Shown here one piece after another: positions 54,700 to 61,945 of a DNA stretch of 64,000 bases. Both the position numbers and the translations under genes were made by a program. The DNA lies in assembly GCA_017938765.1 (NCBI GenBank), contig JAGBAX010000027.1, positions 62,001-126,000 of the forward strand. Reading direction: 5' to 3'. Numbering within the stretch: position 1 is the first letter of the stretch; every line of letters begins with the position of its first letter. A model generated the notes under the pieces. The model saw only the letters and a list, made by a program, of their open reading frames with translations. It searched no databases and was not told the origin of the DNA. This DNA comes from Alistipes sp. (GTDB taxonomy: Bacteria > Bacteroidota > Bacteroidia > Bacteroidales > Rikenellaceae).

Positions 54700-55214
54700 A
54701 AACGGTAGTGTTGTTTTGGAAGATGGTTGTTAAAAAATAGTATGTAGCCTCGGTTGTCAATGCTTGTAGAGCGGTGTGCTGCTACAAACTCTCTGCACAT
54801 CAAATCTCGTTCCTTGCTTATGTATGGCATTATAATAGCCACAGTTCCACCACTCTCTATAGCCCTATTTAATGCCTGCGTGGTATCTGCAATGGATAGA
54901 GCAGGCGAGAGAATGTTAAACTCTGCAGGGCATTGTATATCATCAATGCTGTATGTAGTATAACCCAAAATACTCATTACATTCTGCAATTCAACTGCTC
55001 GTTTTTGAGGAAGCTCAAGAGTAATGAGGGTATCATATAGCTCGGTTGTTGCGTTGTCAATAAACGTTCTGCGCATAAAGACTTTACGCACAAGAGAGTA
55101 GACAAAAGGGGAGTGTACCCCGTGTCCGCGAAAGTGGCGTATGCGCGATAGACGGTTACCTATAAGGGTTAGACCGTAGAGTCGCTGCTTGATATTTCTG
55201 CCACTGTGTTTCAT
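54696..55214 (-). CDS. Methyltransferase-like hypothetical protein
   Basis: A 172-residue protein I can place only loosely. The N-terminal RHFRGHGVHSPFVYSLVRKV is the same as the beginning of Bacteroidota class I SAM-dependent methyltransferases, but the usual SAM-binding Gly-rich strand is not apparent and the rest is short. It may be a degenerate member. It lies four bases after the flavoprotein gene and overlaps the adenosyltransferase by four bases, so all three are one unit. Confidence 0.6.
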   Translation of the reverse strand: MKHSGRNIKQRLYGLTLIGNRLSRIRHFRGHGVHSPFVYSLVRKVFMRRTFIDNATTELYDTLITLELPQKRAVELQNVMSILGYTTYSIDDIQCPAEFNILSPALSIADTTQALNRAIESGGTVAIIMPYISKERDLMCREFVAAHRSTSIDNRGYILFFNNHLPKQHYRL

Positions 55215-55218
55215 ACTA

Positions 55219-56502
55219 TCACTTTTTCAGTAGACCAGCAAGGTGGCCGGTAGAGAATGCAATCTGAAGGTTATAACCTCCCGTATTAGCGTCCAAATCA
55301 AGCACCTCGCCCGCAAAGTAGAGTCCCTTGACAAGTTTAGACTCCATAGTATACTCGTTTACTTCGCTACACTTAACTCCACCAGCTGTAACAATGGCGT
55401 AGTCAAATGATGCGTAGTCTGAAATAGGAAAACTCCAACTCTTTAGAACCTTAATAAGTCGCTCAAACTCTTTGTCTGTAACTTTGCTGATATAGAGGCG
55501 TGAATGGACATCAATCTCCTTGCAAATTGGTACAACGAGTGGCTTTGGAACGAGTCGACGGACAAGCTCTGCAAAGAACTCTTCAGGACCCATCTCGGCA
55601 ATCTCACGCTGAATACGGTTGCGAAGCGTCTGTTCGTCAAGAGCAGGCTTGAGGTCAAGTTCAAGCTTTACACTCTTCTCCTCTGTAAGGCCATCCACCG
55701 CATCGCGACTCAGTCGTAGCGTTGCTGCGCCCTCAATACCTCGGTCAGAGAATGTAACTTCGCCAAACTCCTCACCAACAACCTCTCCGTTGATAACAAG
55801 GCGAACTGTCGTGTTTCGCAGGATTACATCACGGATATATTGCGCCTGCGGGTGTGATGTTACAAGGGCTGTAAGCGATGGGCGTACATCCTCAATAGTA
55901 TGTCCCAGTGCATCAGCAAAAATATAACCGTCGCCTGTTGAACCTGTACGAGGGTAGGAGATACCGCCTGTGGCAATAATTACATTAGGAGCCTCAATTC
56001 TGCGTTCAAAACCGCGTTTGTTAAAGTACTTGACACCCATAACCTTATTGCCCAGAGTGATAATGCCCGATACGCGAGTATGGCAGCGAATCTCTACATC
56101 GTAATCTCTACAATAGAACTCCAGTGCATTAGCAATATCGGCAGCCTTGCCGCTCTCTGGAAAGACGCGGTCTCCTCGCTCAGTAACCAGCTTGACGCCC
56201 ATACGCTGAAAGAATCGCATTGTGGCACGGTTGTTAAACTCGGAGTAGGCAACCTTGAGAAAGTCGTAGTTAGTGCGAATATTAGCTGCAAATTCCTCTT
56301 CGCCACGCTCGTTTGTAAGGTTACAACGACCTTTTCCAGTGATGCGAACTTTACGCGCAGGTTTCTCCATCTTCTCAAGAAGAAGCACCTTTGCACCATT
56401 ACGCGCAGCTGTACCTGCTGCCATCATTCCTGCAGCACCTGCACCGATGACGATGACATCGTATGTTTGCTGTTCAGGGATATTATCAATAATCTCTTCC
56501 AT
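55219..56502 (-). CDS. HI0933-family FAD-dependent oxidoreductase
   Basis: A 427-residue flavoprotein with an N-terminal FAD Rossmann motif (VIVIGAGAAGMMAAGTAARNGAKVLLLE), RITGKGRCNLTN, the GGISYPRTGSTGDGY block and a C-terminal GLYFAGEVLDLDANTGGYNLQIA. BaiN of Clostridium scindens, proposed for bile-acid 7-dehydroxylation, is in this family, but so are many housekeeping homologues in bacteria without such a pathway, so no bile-acid function is claimed. Confidence 0.88.
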   Translation of the reverse strand: MEEIIDNIPEQQTYDVIVIGAGAAGMMAAGTAARNGAKVLLLEKMEKPARKVRITGKGRCNLTNERGEEEFAANIRTNYDFLKVAYSEFNNRATMRFFQRMGVKLVTERGDRVFPESGKAADIANALEFYCRDYDVEIRCHTRVSGIITLGNKVMGVKYFNKRGFERRIEAPNVIIATGGISYPRTGSTGDGYIFADALGHTIEDVRPSLTALVTSHPQAQYIRDVILRNTTVRLVINGEVVGEEFGEVTFSDRGIEGAATLRLSRDAVDGLTEEKSVKLELDLKPALDEQTLRNRIQREIAEMGPEEFFAELVRRLVPKPLVVPICKEIDVHSRLYISKVTDKEFERLIKVLKSWSFPISDYASFDYAIVTAGGVKCSEVNEYTMESKLVKGLYFAGEVLDLDANTGGYNLQIAFSTGHLAGLLKK

Positions 56503-56509
56503 AATGCCA

Positions 56510-56517
56510 CAAAGATA
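56510..56517 (-). promoter_or_regulatory. -7 promoter element close to the HI0933 gene
   Basis: TATCTTTG on the minus strand, seven bases before the ATG at 56502. A very short leader, similar to the 5alpha-reductase and acyl-CoA reductase genes. Confidence 0.5.
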
Positions 56518-56552
56518 GTTAAGATTTGCAAAAATTGCAATCTATTGCACGG

Positions 56553-56583
56553 TTTTTGGTTGTTTATTAGCGAAAACCAAAAA
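56553..56583 (+). promoter_or_regulatory. Inverted repeat before the OmpA-like gene
   Basis: TTTTTGGTT (56553-56561) and AACCAAAAA (56575-56583) form a 9-bp perfect inverted repeat ending 11 bases before the ATG. It could be an mRNA hairpin near the ribosome site or an operator; no TAnnTTTG box was seen. Confidence 0.4.
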
Positions 56584-56594
56584 TAATTATCATC

Positions 56595-57416
56595 GTGAAA
56601 AAGTTTACAATTTCTATTATGACGCTACTTTTGGCCGTGCCGATGGTAGCTGTCGGGGCGAAGAGAGATTCGCTACTGCTTTCGAGTACTCAGAGTGGAG
56701 ATAAGGTTGTAGAACGCTATCTTGTTCGTAATGCTGAGAGTGGTGTTACACAGTTTGAGATGATGTTTCCAATTAACAACTCCACTCTACAGAGTGCCTT
56801 TGCCGATAATGCTGATGCTATTGCGGCGTTGAACAGCTTTACAAAATCGGCTGCTGATACCACTATGCACATAACATCAATGGAGGTTGTGGGATATGCC
56901 TCTCCAGATGGGCAGGAGACAAAAAATAAAGCACTTGCTGCTGCAAGAGCAAAGGCTACGGCAGACTATGTTACAAGCCATTGTAAAGATAGCAAGGTTA
57001 CAACATCCTCGCACGCGTATCTTTGGTCGGACTGTATACCAACGGTAGAGGGCATGACAATGGATGAGAAGGATGAGGTTTTGGCAATTTTGGCAAGTAA
57101 GAGTCACAGCGAAACAGAGAAGCAGGCGGAGCTTATGAAGATGCCACAGGTGTGGATGATTTTTAAGAACAAAATTTTGCCAACAATGCGAAATTCAAAG
57201 CTTACGATAGCCTATACCAAGGATAGTGTTGTTGAAAAAAGCTATGTTGTAAAACCGCCTCAGCCTGCACCAAAACCAGCCCCTCAACCTGTTGCAGAGG
57301 CTAAGCCTGAAACCAAGGAAAAACCATATCCAGTGGCGATTGTTGAGACTGATGAGACTGGTATAATTGTAGAAGTACCTCAGAAAGAACGCCACCACAG
57401 AAGAAAAAATCGTTAA
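56595..57416 (+). CDS. OmpA-like domain protein
   Basis: A 273-residue exported protein with a signal peptide (FTISIMTLLLAVPMVAVGA). FEMMFPINNSTLQSAFADN, MEVVGYASPDGQETKNKALAAARAKATADYV is the OmpA C-terminal-like fold, with the phrase spread over residues 54-125. After that, MIFKNKILPTMRNSKLTIAY is a conserved second element. The C-terminus is a Pro/Ala/Lys-rich stretch ending in basic residues (RHHRRKNR). It may contact peptidoglycan. No partner gene is near. Confidence 0.72.
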   Translation: MKKFTISIMTLLLAVPMVAVGAKRDSLLLSSTQSGDKVVERYLVRNAESGVTQFEMMFPINNSTLQSAFADNADAIAALNSFTKSAADTTMHITSMEVVGYASPDGQETKNKALAAARAKATADYVTSHCKDSKVTTSSHAYLWSDCIPTVEGMTMDEKDEVLAILASKSHSETEKQAELMKMPQVWMIFKNKILPTMRNSKLTIAYTKDSVVEKSYVVKPPQPAPKPAPQPVAEAKPETKEKPYPVAIVETDETGIIVEVPQKERHHRRKNR

Positions 57417-57420
57417 AACT

Positions 57421-57451
57421 TTTGTCGTTTCGCAATGTTTTCTTATCTTTG
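57421..57451 (+). promoter_or_regulatory. Promoter of the small conserved protein
   Basis: TTTG (57421-57424), 19 bases, then TATCTTTG (57444-57451): a full match to the Bacteroidota promoter with ideal spacing, 44 bases before the ATG at 57496. Confidence 0.7.
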
Positions 57452-57495
57452 CTGTATAATTGAGGAAATGTGTTTTACAAATAATAATTTTTACT

Positions 57496-57783
57496 ATGGC
57501 AAATTTAAGAAATCTGAAGAAGGAGATTGACTACTGTCTTGAGGAGTTGGTATTTGATTGTGATATGGCTATCTACTACCAGCCATCAAAGGATAAGGAG
57601 ATTTTCGCAATTATGCAGCAGGGTGTAGAGCTTCGCAATTCACTCTTTGTAAAGGCTAACAATCCTGCAGAGCCTCACAACCCATCACTTGTTCGCAAGC
57701 ACTATGCAGCGCTCCGTCAGGAGATTAACTCTGCTTACGGTGAGTTGTTTGAGAAGCTTTCTGAGGTTGCTGGTCTTAAGTAA
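57496..57783 (+). CDS. Small conserved Bacteroidota protein
   Basis: A 95-residue soluble helical protein, beginning MANLRNLKKEIDYCLEELVFDCD and ending AYGELFEKLSEVAGLK. I recognise it as a protein common in Bacteroidales without a known function. No signal peptide or membrane segment. It has a consensus promoter and a strong terminator, so it is probably well expressed. Start at the second in-frame ATG (57496) rather than 57460. Confidence 0.75.
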   Translation: MANLRNLKKEIDYCLEELVFDCDMAIYYQPSKDKEIFAIMQQGVELRNSLFVKANNPAEPHNPSLVRKHYAALRQEINSAYGELFEKLSEVAGLK

Positions 57784-57803
57784 GATTATCTCTTTCAATA
57801 GGT

Positions 57804-57838
57804 TAGTGGACTATGCCTGGCATAGTCCACTATTTTTT
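57804..57838 (+). terminator. Strong terminator
   Basis: A perfect 13-bp stem TAGTGGACTATGC / GCATAGTCCACTA (57804-57816 and 57820-57832) with a 3-nt loop and six T. It overlaps the last codon of the converging AraC gene by three bases. Confidence 0.92.
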
Positions 57839-58705
57839 ATGCGCCTTGCGATACTCGGCTGGCGAAATGCCTACAACGCGACAGAAATACTTTCCAAAAA
57901 AGGATTGAGAAGGAAATCCAAGGTCGTAGGCTATCGCTTTAATGCTCTTGTCTGTTGATGTGAGCTGTGAAATGGCATCGAGGGTGACATACTTCTCAAT
58001 CCACTCCGTTGCGCTCTTACCACTTGACTGCTTGACTACCAGAGAGATGTGTTTTGGAGTAAGGGATAGTTGCTCTGCATAGAATTTGAGGTCGCGGTGA
58101 TTGATATAGTTCTGGTCTACAAGACGAATAAACTCTGAGGTAATCTCACTCTGTCGGTTACTCTCTGTACTCTCAGTTTGGTGTAAAAAGTAACCTAAAC
58201 CGAGGAAAAATGCCCTTGTTAAAAGTGTTACAATCTCAAGCCTATTTGGATTACTCTGCTCTGGGATAATGCTCTTACACATTGATAGATAGCCCTCAAG
58301 GGCATCTTTGGCTCGCCCAATAAGATTGGTATGCGGATGCTGCGAGATTGTCGTGTGCAGACCAAAGGTGTTGCCAATGCCCAACTGCTCGGTAAATGAG
58401 TCTGTCATCAGAACATAGGTAGCCCGAAAATCGTCGCTAACATCTACTAACTCTGTAATCTGATTTGGAAGTACAATCATAAAACCGCCCGCAGTGAGCG
58501 AAAAGGTGTTTGTGTTTATTCTGCCAATACCTTTTCCTTGTGTGCAGTAGACTGCCACCGATAGCGGACAGCGATAGGGGTGGTTCGGTAGAACGGCAAA
58601 CTGTGGACTGTCAATAATTGTCAGCTTGTCATCAATGCTGTATGTCCTACTTTCGGGAAAGTGGTCTATATATTTTTGGAGTGTTGAGGATAGTGTATTG
58701 CTCAT
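57830..58705 (-). CDS. AraC-family transcriptional regulator
   Basis: A 291-residue regulator with an N-terminal cupin-like sensor (LPNHPYRCPLSVAVYCTQGKG, FSLTAGGFMIVLPN) and a C-terminal double helix-turn-helix (residues 190-290; LKFYAEQLSLTPKHISLVVKQ and IKAIAYDLGFPSQSFFGKYF). ATG at 58705 is used; a longer form would run through the promoter. The inverted repeat at its own promoter suggests autoregulation. The neighbours are the small repeat protein and panB. Confidence 0.87.
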   Translation of the reverse strand: MSNTLSSTLQKYIDHFPESRTYSIDDKLTIIDSPQFAVLPNHPYRCPLSVAVYCTQGKGIGRINTNTFSLTAGGFMIVLPNQITELVDVSDDFRATYVLMTDSFTEQLGIGNTFGLHTTISQHPHTNLIGRAKDALEGYLSMCKSIIPEQSNPNRLEIVTLLTRAFFLGLGYFLHQTESTESNRQSEITSEFIRLVDQNYINHRDLKFYAEQLSLTPKHISLVVKQSSGKSATEWIEKYVTLDAISQLTSTDKSIKAIAYDLGFPSQSFFGKYFCRVVGISPAEYRKAHKK

Positions 58706-58715
58706 AAAAACGCCT

Positions 58716-58748
58716 TTTGTTCCACAAATATAGAACTTTTGGAACAAA
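58716..58748 (-). promoter_or_regulatory. AraC gene promoter within a 9-bp inverted repeat
   Basis: TTTGTTCCA (58716-58724) and TGGAACAAA (58740-58748) are perfect inverted repeats 15 bases apart, enclosing the minus-strand -7 box TATATTTG (58725-58732). This is the arrangement expected for an autoregulatory operator. Confidence 0.55.
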
Positions 58749-58819
58749 CTTTCAATACTGTGCGAAAAATACTCCAATCAATAAGTGCAATAGACCTTTT
58801 TTGCCCTTAATGTAGCCTC

Positions 58820-58827
58820 TACCTTTG
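58820..58827 (+). promoter_or_regulatory. -7 promoter element for the 11-residue-repeat protein
   Basis: TACCTTTG, 25 bases before the ATG. Confidence 0.55.
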
Positions 58828-58852
58828 CACTCGGAAATTAATAATCAAAATT

Positions 58853-59056
58853 ATGAAGAAAAAATTGGTAAAGACCTATAAAGGTATTGAAGAGGCAGTT
58901 GTCGGAGGTTATCAGGCAATAGAGAATGGAGTAGTAAGTGGCTATAAAGCGGTTGAGAATAGTGCTGTTGGGGCTTATAAGGCGGTTGAAACTGCGGCAG
59001 TGAACTTTGGTCGTAGCCTTGTTGAGGAGTATGACCGCCAGAAGGATGAGAAGTAG
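58853..59056 (+). CDS. Small protein of four 11-residue repeats
   Basis: A 67-residue protein. Residues 9-52 are four tandem 11-mers starting at Tyr9, Tyr20, Tyr31 and Tyr42, with consensus Y-[KQ]-[AG]-[IV]-E-x-x-x-V-x-x. The ends are basic (MKKKLVK) and charged (EEYDRQKDEK). Eleven-residue repeats form extended amphipathic helices in alpha-synuclein, apolipoproteins and perilipins. No signal peptide, so it is likely cytosolic and may coat a membrane or lipid surface. It has its own promoter and terminator and sits opposite an AraC regulator. Confidence 0.75.
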   Translation: MKKKLVKTYKGIEEAVVGGYQAIENGVVSGYKAVENSAVGAYKAVETAAVNFGRSLVEEYDRQKDEK

Positions 59057-59063
59057 AATAGCA

Positions 59064-59085
59064 GAGCCTACCACATGGTAGGCTC
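59064..59085 (+). terminator. Terminator between the repeat-protein gene and panB
   Basis: A perfect 9-bp stem GAGCCTACC / GGTAGGCTC with an ACAT loop, between convergent genes, followed by CGTTGTTT. Confidence 0.8.
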
Positions 59086-59091
59086 CGTTGT

Positions 59092-59907
59092 TTAGTACTG
59101 CTCGTTCTCGTTTGGAAAGTCTCCGCTCTTGACATCATCTACATAGTGTGAAATGGCATCTGTCATCACAGTATGTAGGTCGGCATAGCGGCGTAAGAAC
59201 TTTGGAGAGAAGCCCTTGTTCATACCAAGCATATCGTGGATAACAAGCACCTGACCGTCTGTATTGCCACCTGCGCCAATGCCTATTGTAGGTATAGTAA
59301 GAGTCTCTGTTACGCGCTTTGCAAGAGCCGCAGGAATCTTCTCAAGCACAAGTGCAAAGCAACCAGCCTCCTCAAGAAGTTTAGCATCAGCAATTAGCTT
59401 CTCTGCCTCAGCCTCCTCCTTCGCGCGAAGACCATAGCCACCAAATTTGTGTATAGACTGTGGGGTGAGTCCAAGGTGCGCCATAACTGGGATACCTGCA
59501 GTAAGGATTTTCTTTACAGAGTCAAGAATCTCCTCTCCACCCTCAAGCTTAACGCCATCAGCACCGCTCTCCTTCATAATACGAATTGCCGAGTGTAGTG
59601 CAGTCTGCGGGTCGCCCTGATATGTTCCAAAAGGCATATCGCACACAACAAATGCGCGCTCTACACCACGAACAACAGACGATGAGTGATAAATCATCTG
59701 GTCAAGGGTAATTGGTAGGGTAGTCTTATGACCCGCCATAACATTGGCAGCCGAGTCGCCAACAAGTATAATATCAATGCCCGCACCATCGGCAATAGAG
59801 GCCATAGTGTAGTCGTAGGAGGTGATCATAGATATTTTCTCGCCACTCTCCTTCATCTGCTTGAGTCGCGTTGTGGTTACGGCTCTAACTTTGCTTTCAG
59901 TAGACAT
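59092..59907 (-). CDS. panB: 3-methyl-2-oxobutanoate hydroxymethyltransferase
   Basis: Makes ketopantoate for coenzyme A synthesis. Metal and substrate sites are in [23 protein letters not shown] and [19 protein letters not shown] and [18 protein letters not shown]. Length 271 is normal. Other pantothenate genes are not in the window. It has its own promoter. Confidence 0.96.
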   Translation of the reverse strand: MSTESKVRAVTTTRLKQMKESGEKISMITSYDYTMASIADGAGIDIILVGDSAANVMAGHKTTLPITLDQMIYHSSSVVRGVERAFVVCDMPFGTYQGDPQTALHSAIRIMKESGADGVKLEGGEEILDSVKKILTAGIPVMAHLGLTPQSIHKFGGYGLRAKEEAEAEKLIADAKLLEEAGCFALVLEKIPAALAKRVTETLTIPTIGIGAGGNTDGQVLVIHDMLGMNKGFSPKFLRRYADLHTVMTDAISHYVDDVKSGDFPNENEQY

Positions 59908-59934
59908 AATTTGTATAATTTTTGTTTAATGGCG

Positions 59935-59942
59935 CAAATGTA
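59935..59942 (-). promoter_or_regulatory. -7 promoter element for panB
   Basis: TACATTTG on the minus strand, 27 bases before the panB ATG. Confidence 0.5.
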
Positions 59943-59955
59943 GCGAAAATTTTAG

Positions 59956-59963
59956 TATATTTG
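59956..59963 (+). promoter_or_regulatory. -7 promoter element for rbsK
   Basis: TATATTTG, 19 bases before the ribokinase ATG, divergent from panB. Confidence 0.55.
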
Positions 59964-59982
59964 ACAAACTAAACTCTTAATT

Positions 59983-60885
59983 ATGAACAAAATCGTTGTA
60001 ATAGGTAGTTCTAATACCGATATGGTTGTCCGCTCGGAGCGCCTTCCTCGTTCTGGGGAGAGCGTTATTGGTGGCGGATTTATGATGGCCGGTGGTGGCA
60101 AGGGTGCTAATCAGGCTGTTGCTGTTGCCCGTATGGGACACAGGGTTCTATTTGCTGCGGCTGTAGGAAATGATATGTTTGGCGATGCTGCTGTAGCTGC
60201 ATATAAGCGTTTTGGTATTGATACCACATATATTGCGCGTAAAGATACTCCATCAGGTGTTGCGCTGATTATGGTTGATGCTGCGGGTCAGAACTCTATC
60301 TCTGTGGCTTTGGGAGCAAATAATACCCTTACTGTTGAAGATGTTATGCCTGCCCTTGAGCAGGTAGAGAGTGGCGATATTGTTCTGCTGCAACTGGAGA
60401 TTCCTATGGAGACTGTTGATGCTTGTGTGGCAGTTGCGGCTGCCAAGGGTGCTCGCGTTGTGCTAAATCCTGCGCCTGCGGCTGTTGTTAGCGAGCATAC
60501 GCTGTCAAAGCTCTATCTTATAACTCCAAATCAGACTGAGGCGCAGACTCTTACTGGTGTTGATGTAACTGACGAGGCTACGGCACAGCTCGCTGCGCAA
60601 GTGCTTGTCTCTCACGGTGTGGAGCGCGTAGTAATTACTATGGGCAGTGCTGGTGCATATCTGTATGAGGAGGGTAAAGGTGTACTAATCCCTGCCTGCA
60701 AAGTCTCGGCAGTAGATACTACTGCTGCGGGCGATGTATATAACGGTGCACTGTGTGCAGCGCTTGCCGAGGGGCAGAGCCTGCAGGATGCTCTGAAGTT
60801 TGCCACAAAGGCTTCTGCAATATCTGTTACTCGCGTAGGTGCTCAGCCTTCTGTGCCAACGCGTGAGGAAGTTGATAATTTCTAA
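59983..60885 (+). CDS. rbsK: Ribokinase
   Basis: A PfkB-family sugar kinase, 300 residues. It has the N-terminal IVVIGSSNTDMVVRSERLPR, the GGGKGANQAVAVARMG substrate block and the C-terminal DTTAAGDVYNGAL, with the catalytic Asp in AAGD. It would phosphorylate ribose to ribose-5-phosphate. The next gene is a sugar transporter 18 bases downstream, which supports a ribose-scavenging role. Confidence 0.92.
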   Translation: MNKIVVIGSSNTDMVVRSERLPRSGESVIGGGFMMAGGGKGANQAVAVARMGHRVLFAAAVGNDMFGDAAVAAYKRFGIDTTYIARKDTPSGVALIMVDAAGQNSISVALGANNTLTVEDVMPALEQVESGDIVLLQLEIPMETVDACVAVAAAKGARVVLNPAPAAVVSEHTLSKLYLITPNQTEAQTLTGVDVTDEATAQLAAQVLVSHGVERVVITMGSAGAYLYEEGKGVLIPACKVSAVDTTAAGDVYNGALCAALAEGQSLQDALKFATKASAISVTRVGAQPSVPTREEVDNF

Positions 60886-60903
60886 CCTAAAATTCTTTAT
60901 ATT

Positions 60904-61911
60904 ATGTTTATCATTGGTAGTTACACTTTGGCAGTTGTATTCTGCTTTATTACAATGCTCTGCTGGGGCTCTTGGGGAAATACTCAGAAACTGGCTGGCA
61001 AAACTTGGCGCTATGAACTCTTCTACTGGGATTATGTCATCGGTATGGTACTCTTTACACTATTGCTCGGCTTTACTATGGGTAGTATTGGCGATGAGGG
61101 TCGTAGCTTTGTTGCAGACCTTTCACAGGCAAACCTTGCAAGCATTGGCTGGGTAATTCTTGGTGGTGTTATCTTTAACGCCTCTAATATCCTACTCTCT
61201 GCCTCTACATCACTTGCGGGTATGTCTGTCGCATTCCCACTTGGTTGTGGTCTTGCACTTGTGCTGGGTGTTATTAACAACTACCTTGAGCAGGCAAAGG
61301 GCAATCCATGGCTTCTGGCTCTGGGCGTGCTGTTTGTCGTTGTGGCTATTGTTTGTAATGGCGCAGCGGCTGGTCGCGTGTCAAAGCAGGGTGAGAAGAA
61401 TGCAAATAGCCGTAAGGGTATTATCCTTGCTATTGTTGCGGGTCTGCTGATGTCTACATTCTACCGCTTTGTTGTTAAGGGTATGGATATCAATAACTTT
61501 GAGCAGCCTGCAGCGGGTATGCTGACACCATATTCGGCAATCTTTATCTTCTCACTTGGCGTGCTTGTCTCTAATTTGGTATTTAATACCTACGTTATGA
61601 AACGCCCATTTGTCGGCACTCCTGTAAGCTACTCGGAGTACTTCAAGGGTAGCCTCTCTACACACCTTGTAGGTGTTTTAGGCGGTGCTATCTGGTGCCT
61701 CGGTACGGCATTTAGCTATATCGCAGCAGGTAAGGCTGGCGCGGCAGTCTCTTATGCTCTTGGTCAGGGCGCACCGATGATTGCAGCCTTCTGGGGCGTA
61801 TTTATCTGGCACGAGTTCAAGGGCGCCGACCGCAAAACTGGCTACCTCCTTGCGCTGATGTTCGCCCTCTTTATCATCGGCCTGAGCATCATCGTCGTTG
61901 CAGGAAACTAA
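60904..61911 (+). CDS. GRP-family sugar transporter (putative ribose uptake)
   Basis: A 335-residue inner-membrane protein with ten hydrophobic segments, in the GlcU/RbsU/RhaT-like group of the drug/metabolite transporter superfamily. MLCWGSWGNTQKLAGKTWRYELFYWDY is a conserved N-terminal phrase, and GKAGAAVSYALGQGAPMIAAFWG lies in the last third. Being co-transcribed with rbsK suggests ribose as substrate. Confidence 0.85.
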   Translation: MFIIGSYTLAVVFCFITMLCWGSWGNTQKLAGKTWRYELFYWDYVIGMVLFTLLLGFTMGSIGDEGRSFVADLSQANLASIGWVILGGVIFNASNILLSASTSLAGMSVAFPLGCGLALVLGVINNYLEQAKGNPWLLALGVLFVVVAIVCNGAAAGRVSKQGEKNANSRKGIILAIVAGLLMSTFYRFVVKGMDINNFEQPAAGMLTPYSAIFIFSLGVLVSNLVFNTYVMKRPFVGTPVSYSEYFKGSLSTHLVGVLGGAIWCLGTAFSYIAAGKAGAAVSYALGQGAPMIAAFWGVFIWHEFKGADRKTGYLLALMFALFIIGLSIIVVAGN

Positions 61912-61917
61912 AAAAAT

Positions 61918-61945
61918 GTAGAGCTCTCTTATCGGACAGCTCTAC
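61918..61945 (-). terminator. Terminator for the UGSC-like gene, overlapping its end
   Basis: An 8-bp stem GTAGAGCT / AGCTCTAC (61918-61925 and 61938-61945) with a 12-nt loop. On the minus strand it is followed by ATTTTTTTAG. The upstream arm overlaps the last codons and stop of the UGSC-like gene. Confidence 0.7.

Noticed and set aside
54696..56502. A second bile-acid locus, with the HI0933 protein as BaiN
   Set aside because: HI0933-family proteins are found in most bacteria regardless of bile-acid metabolism, and no other bai-like gene is adjacent.
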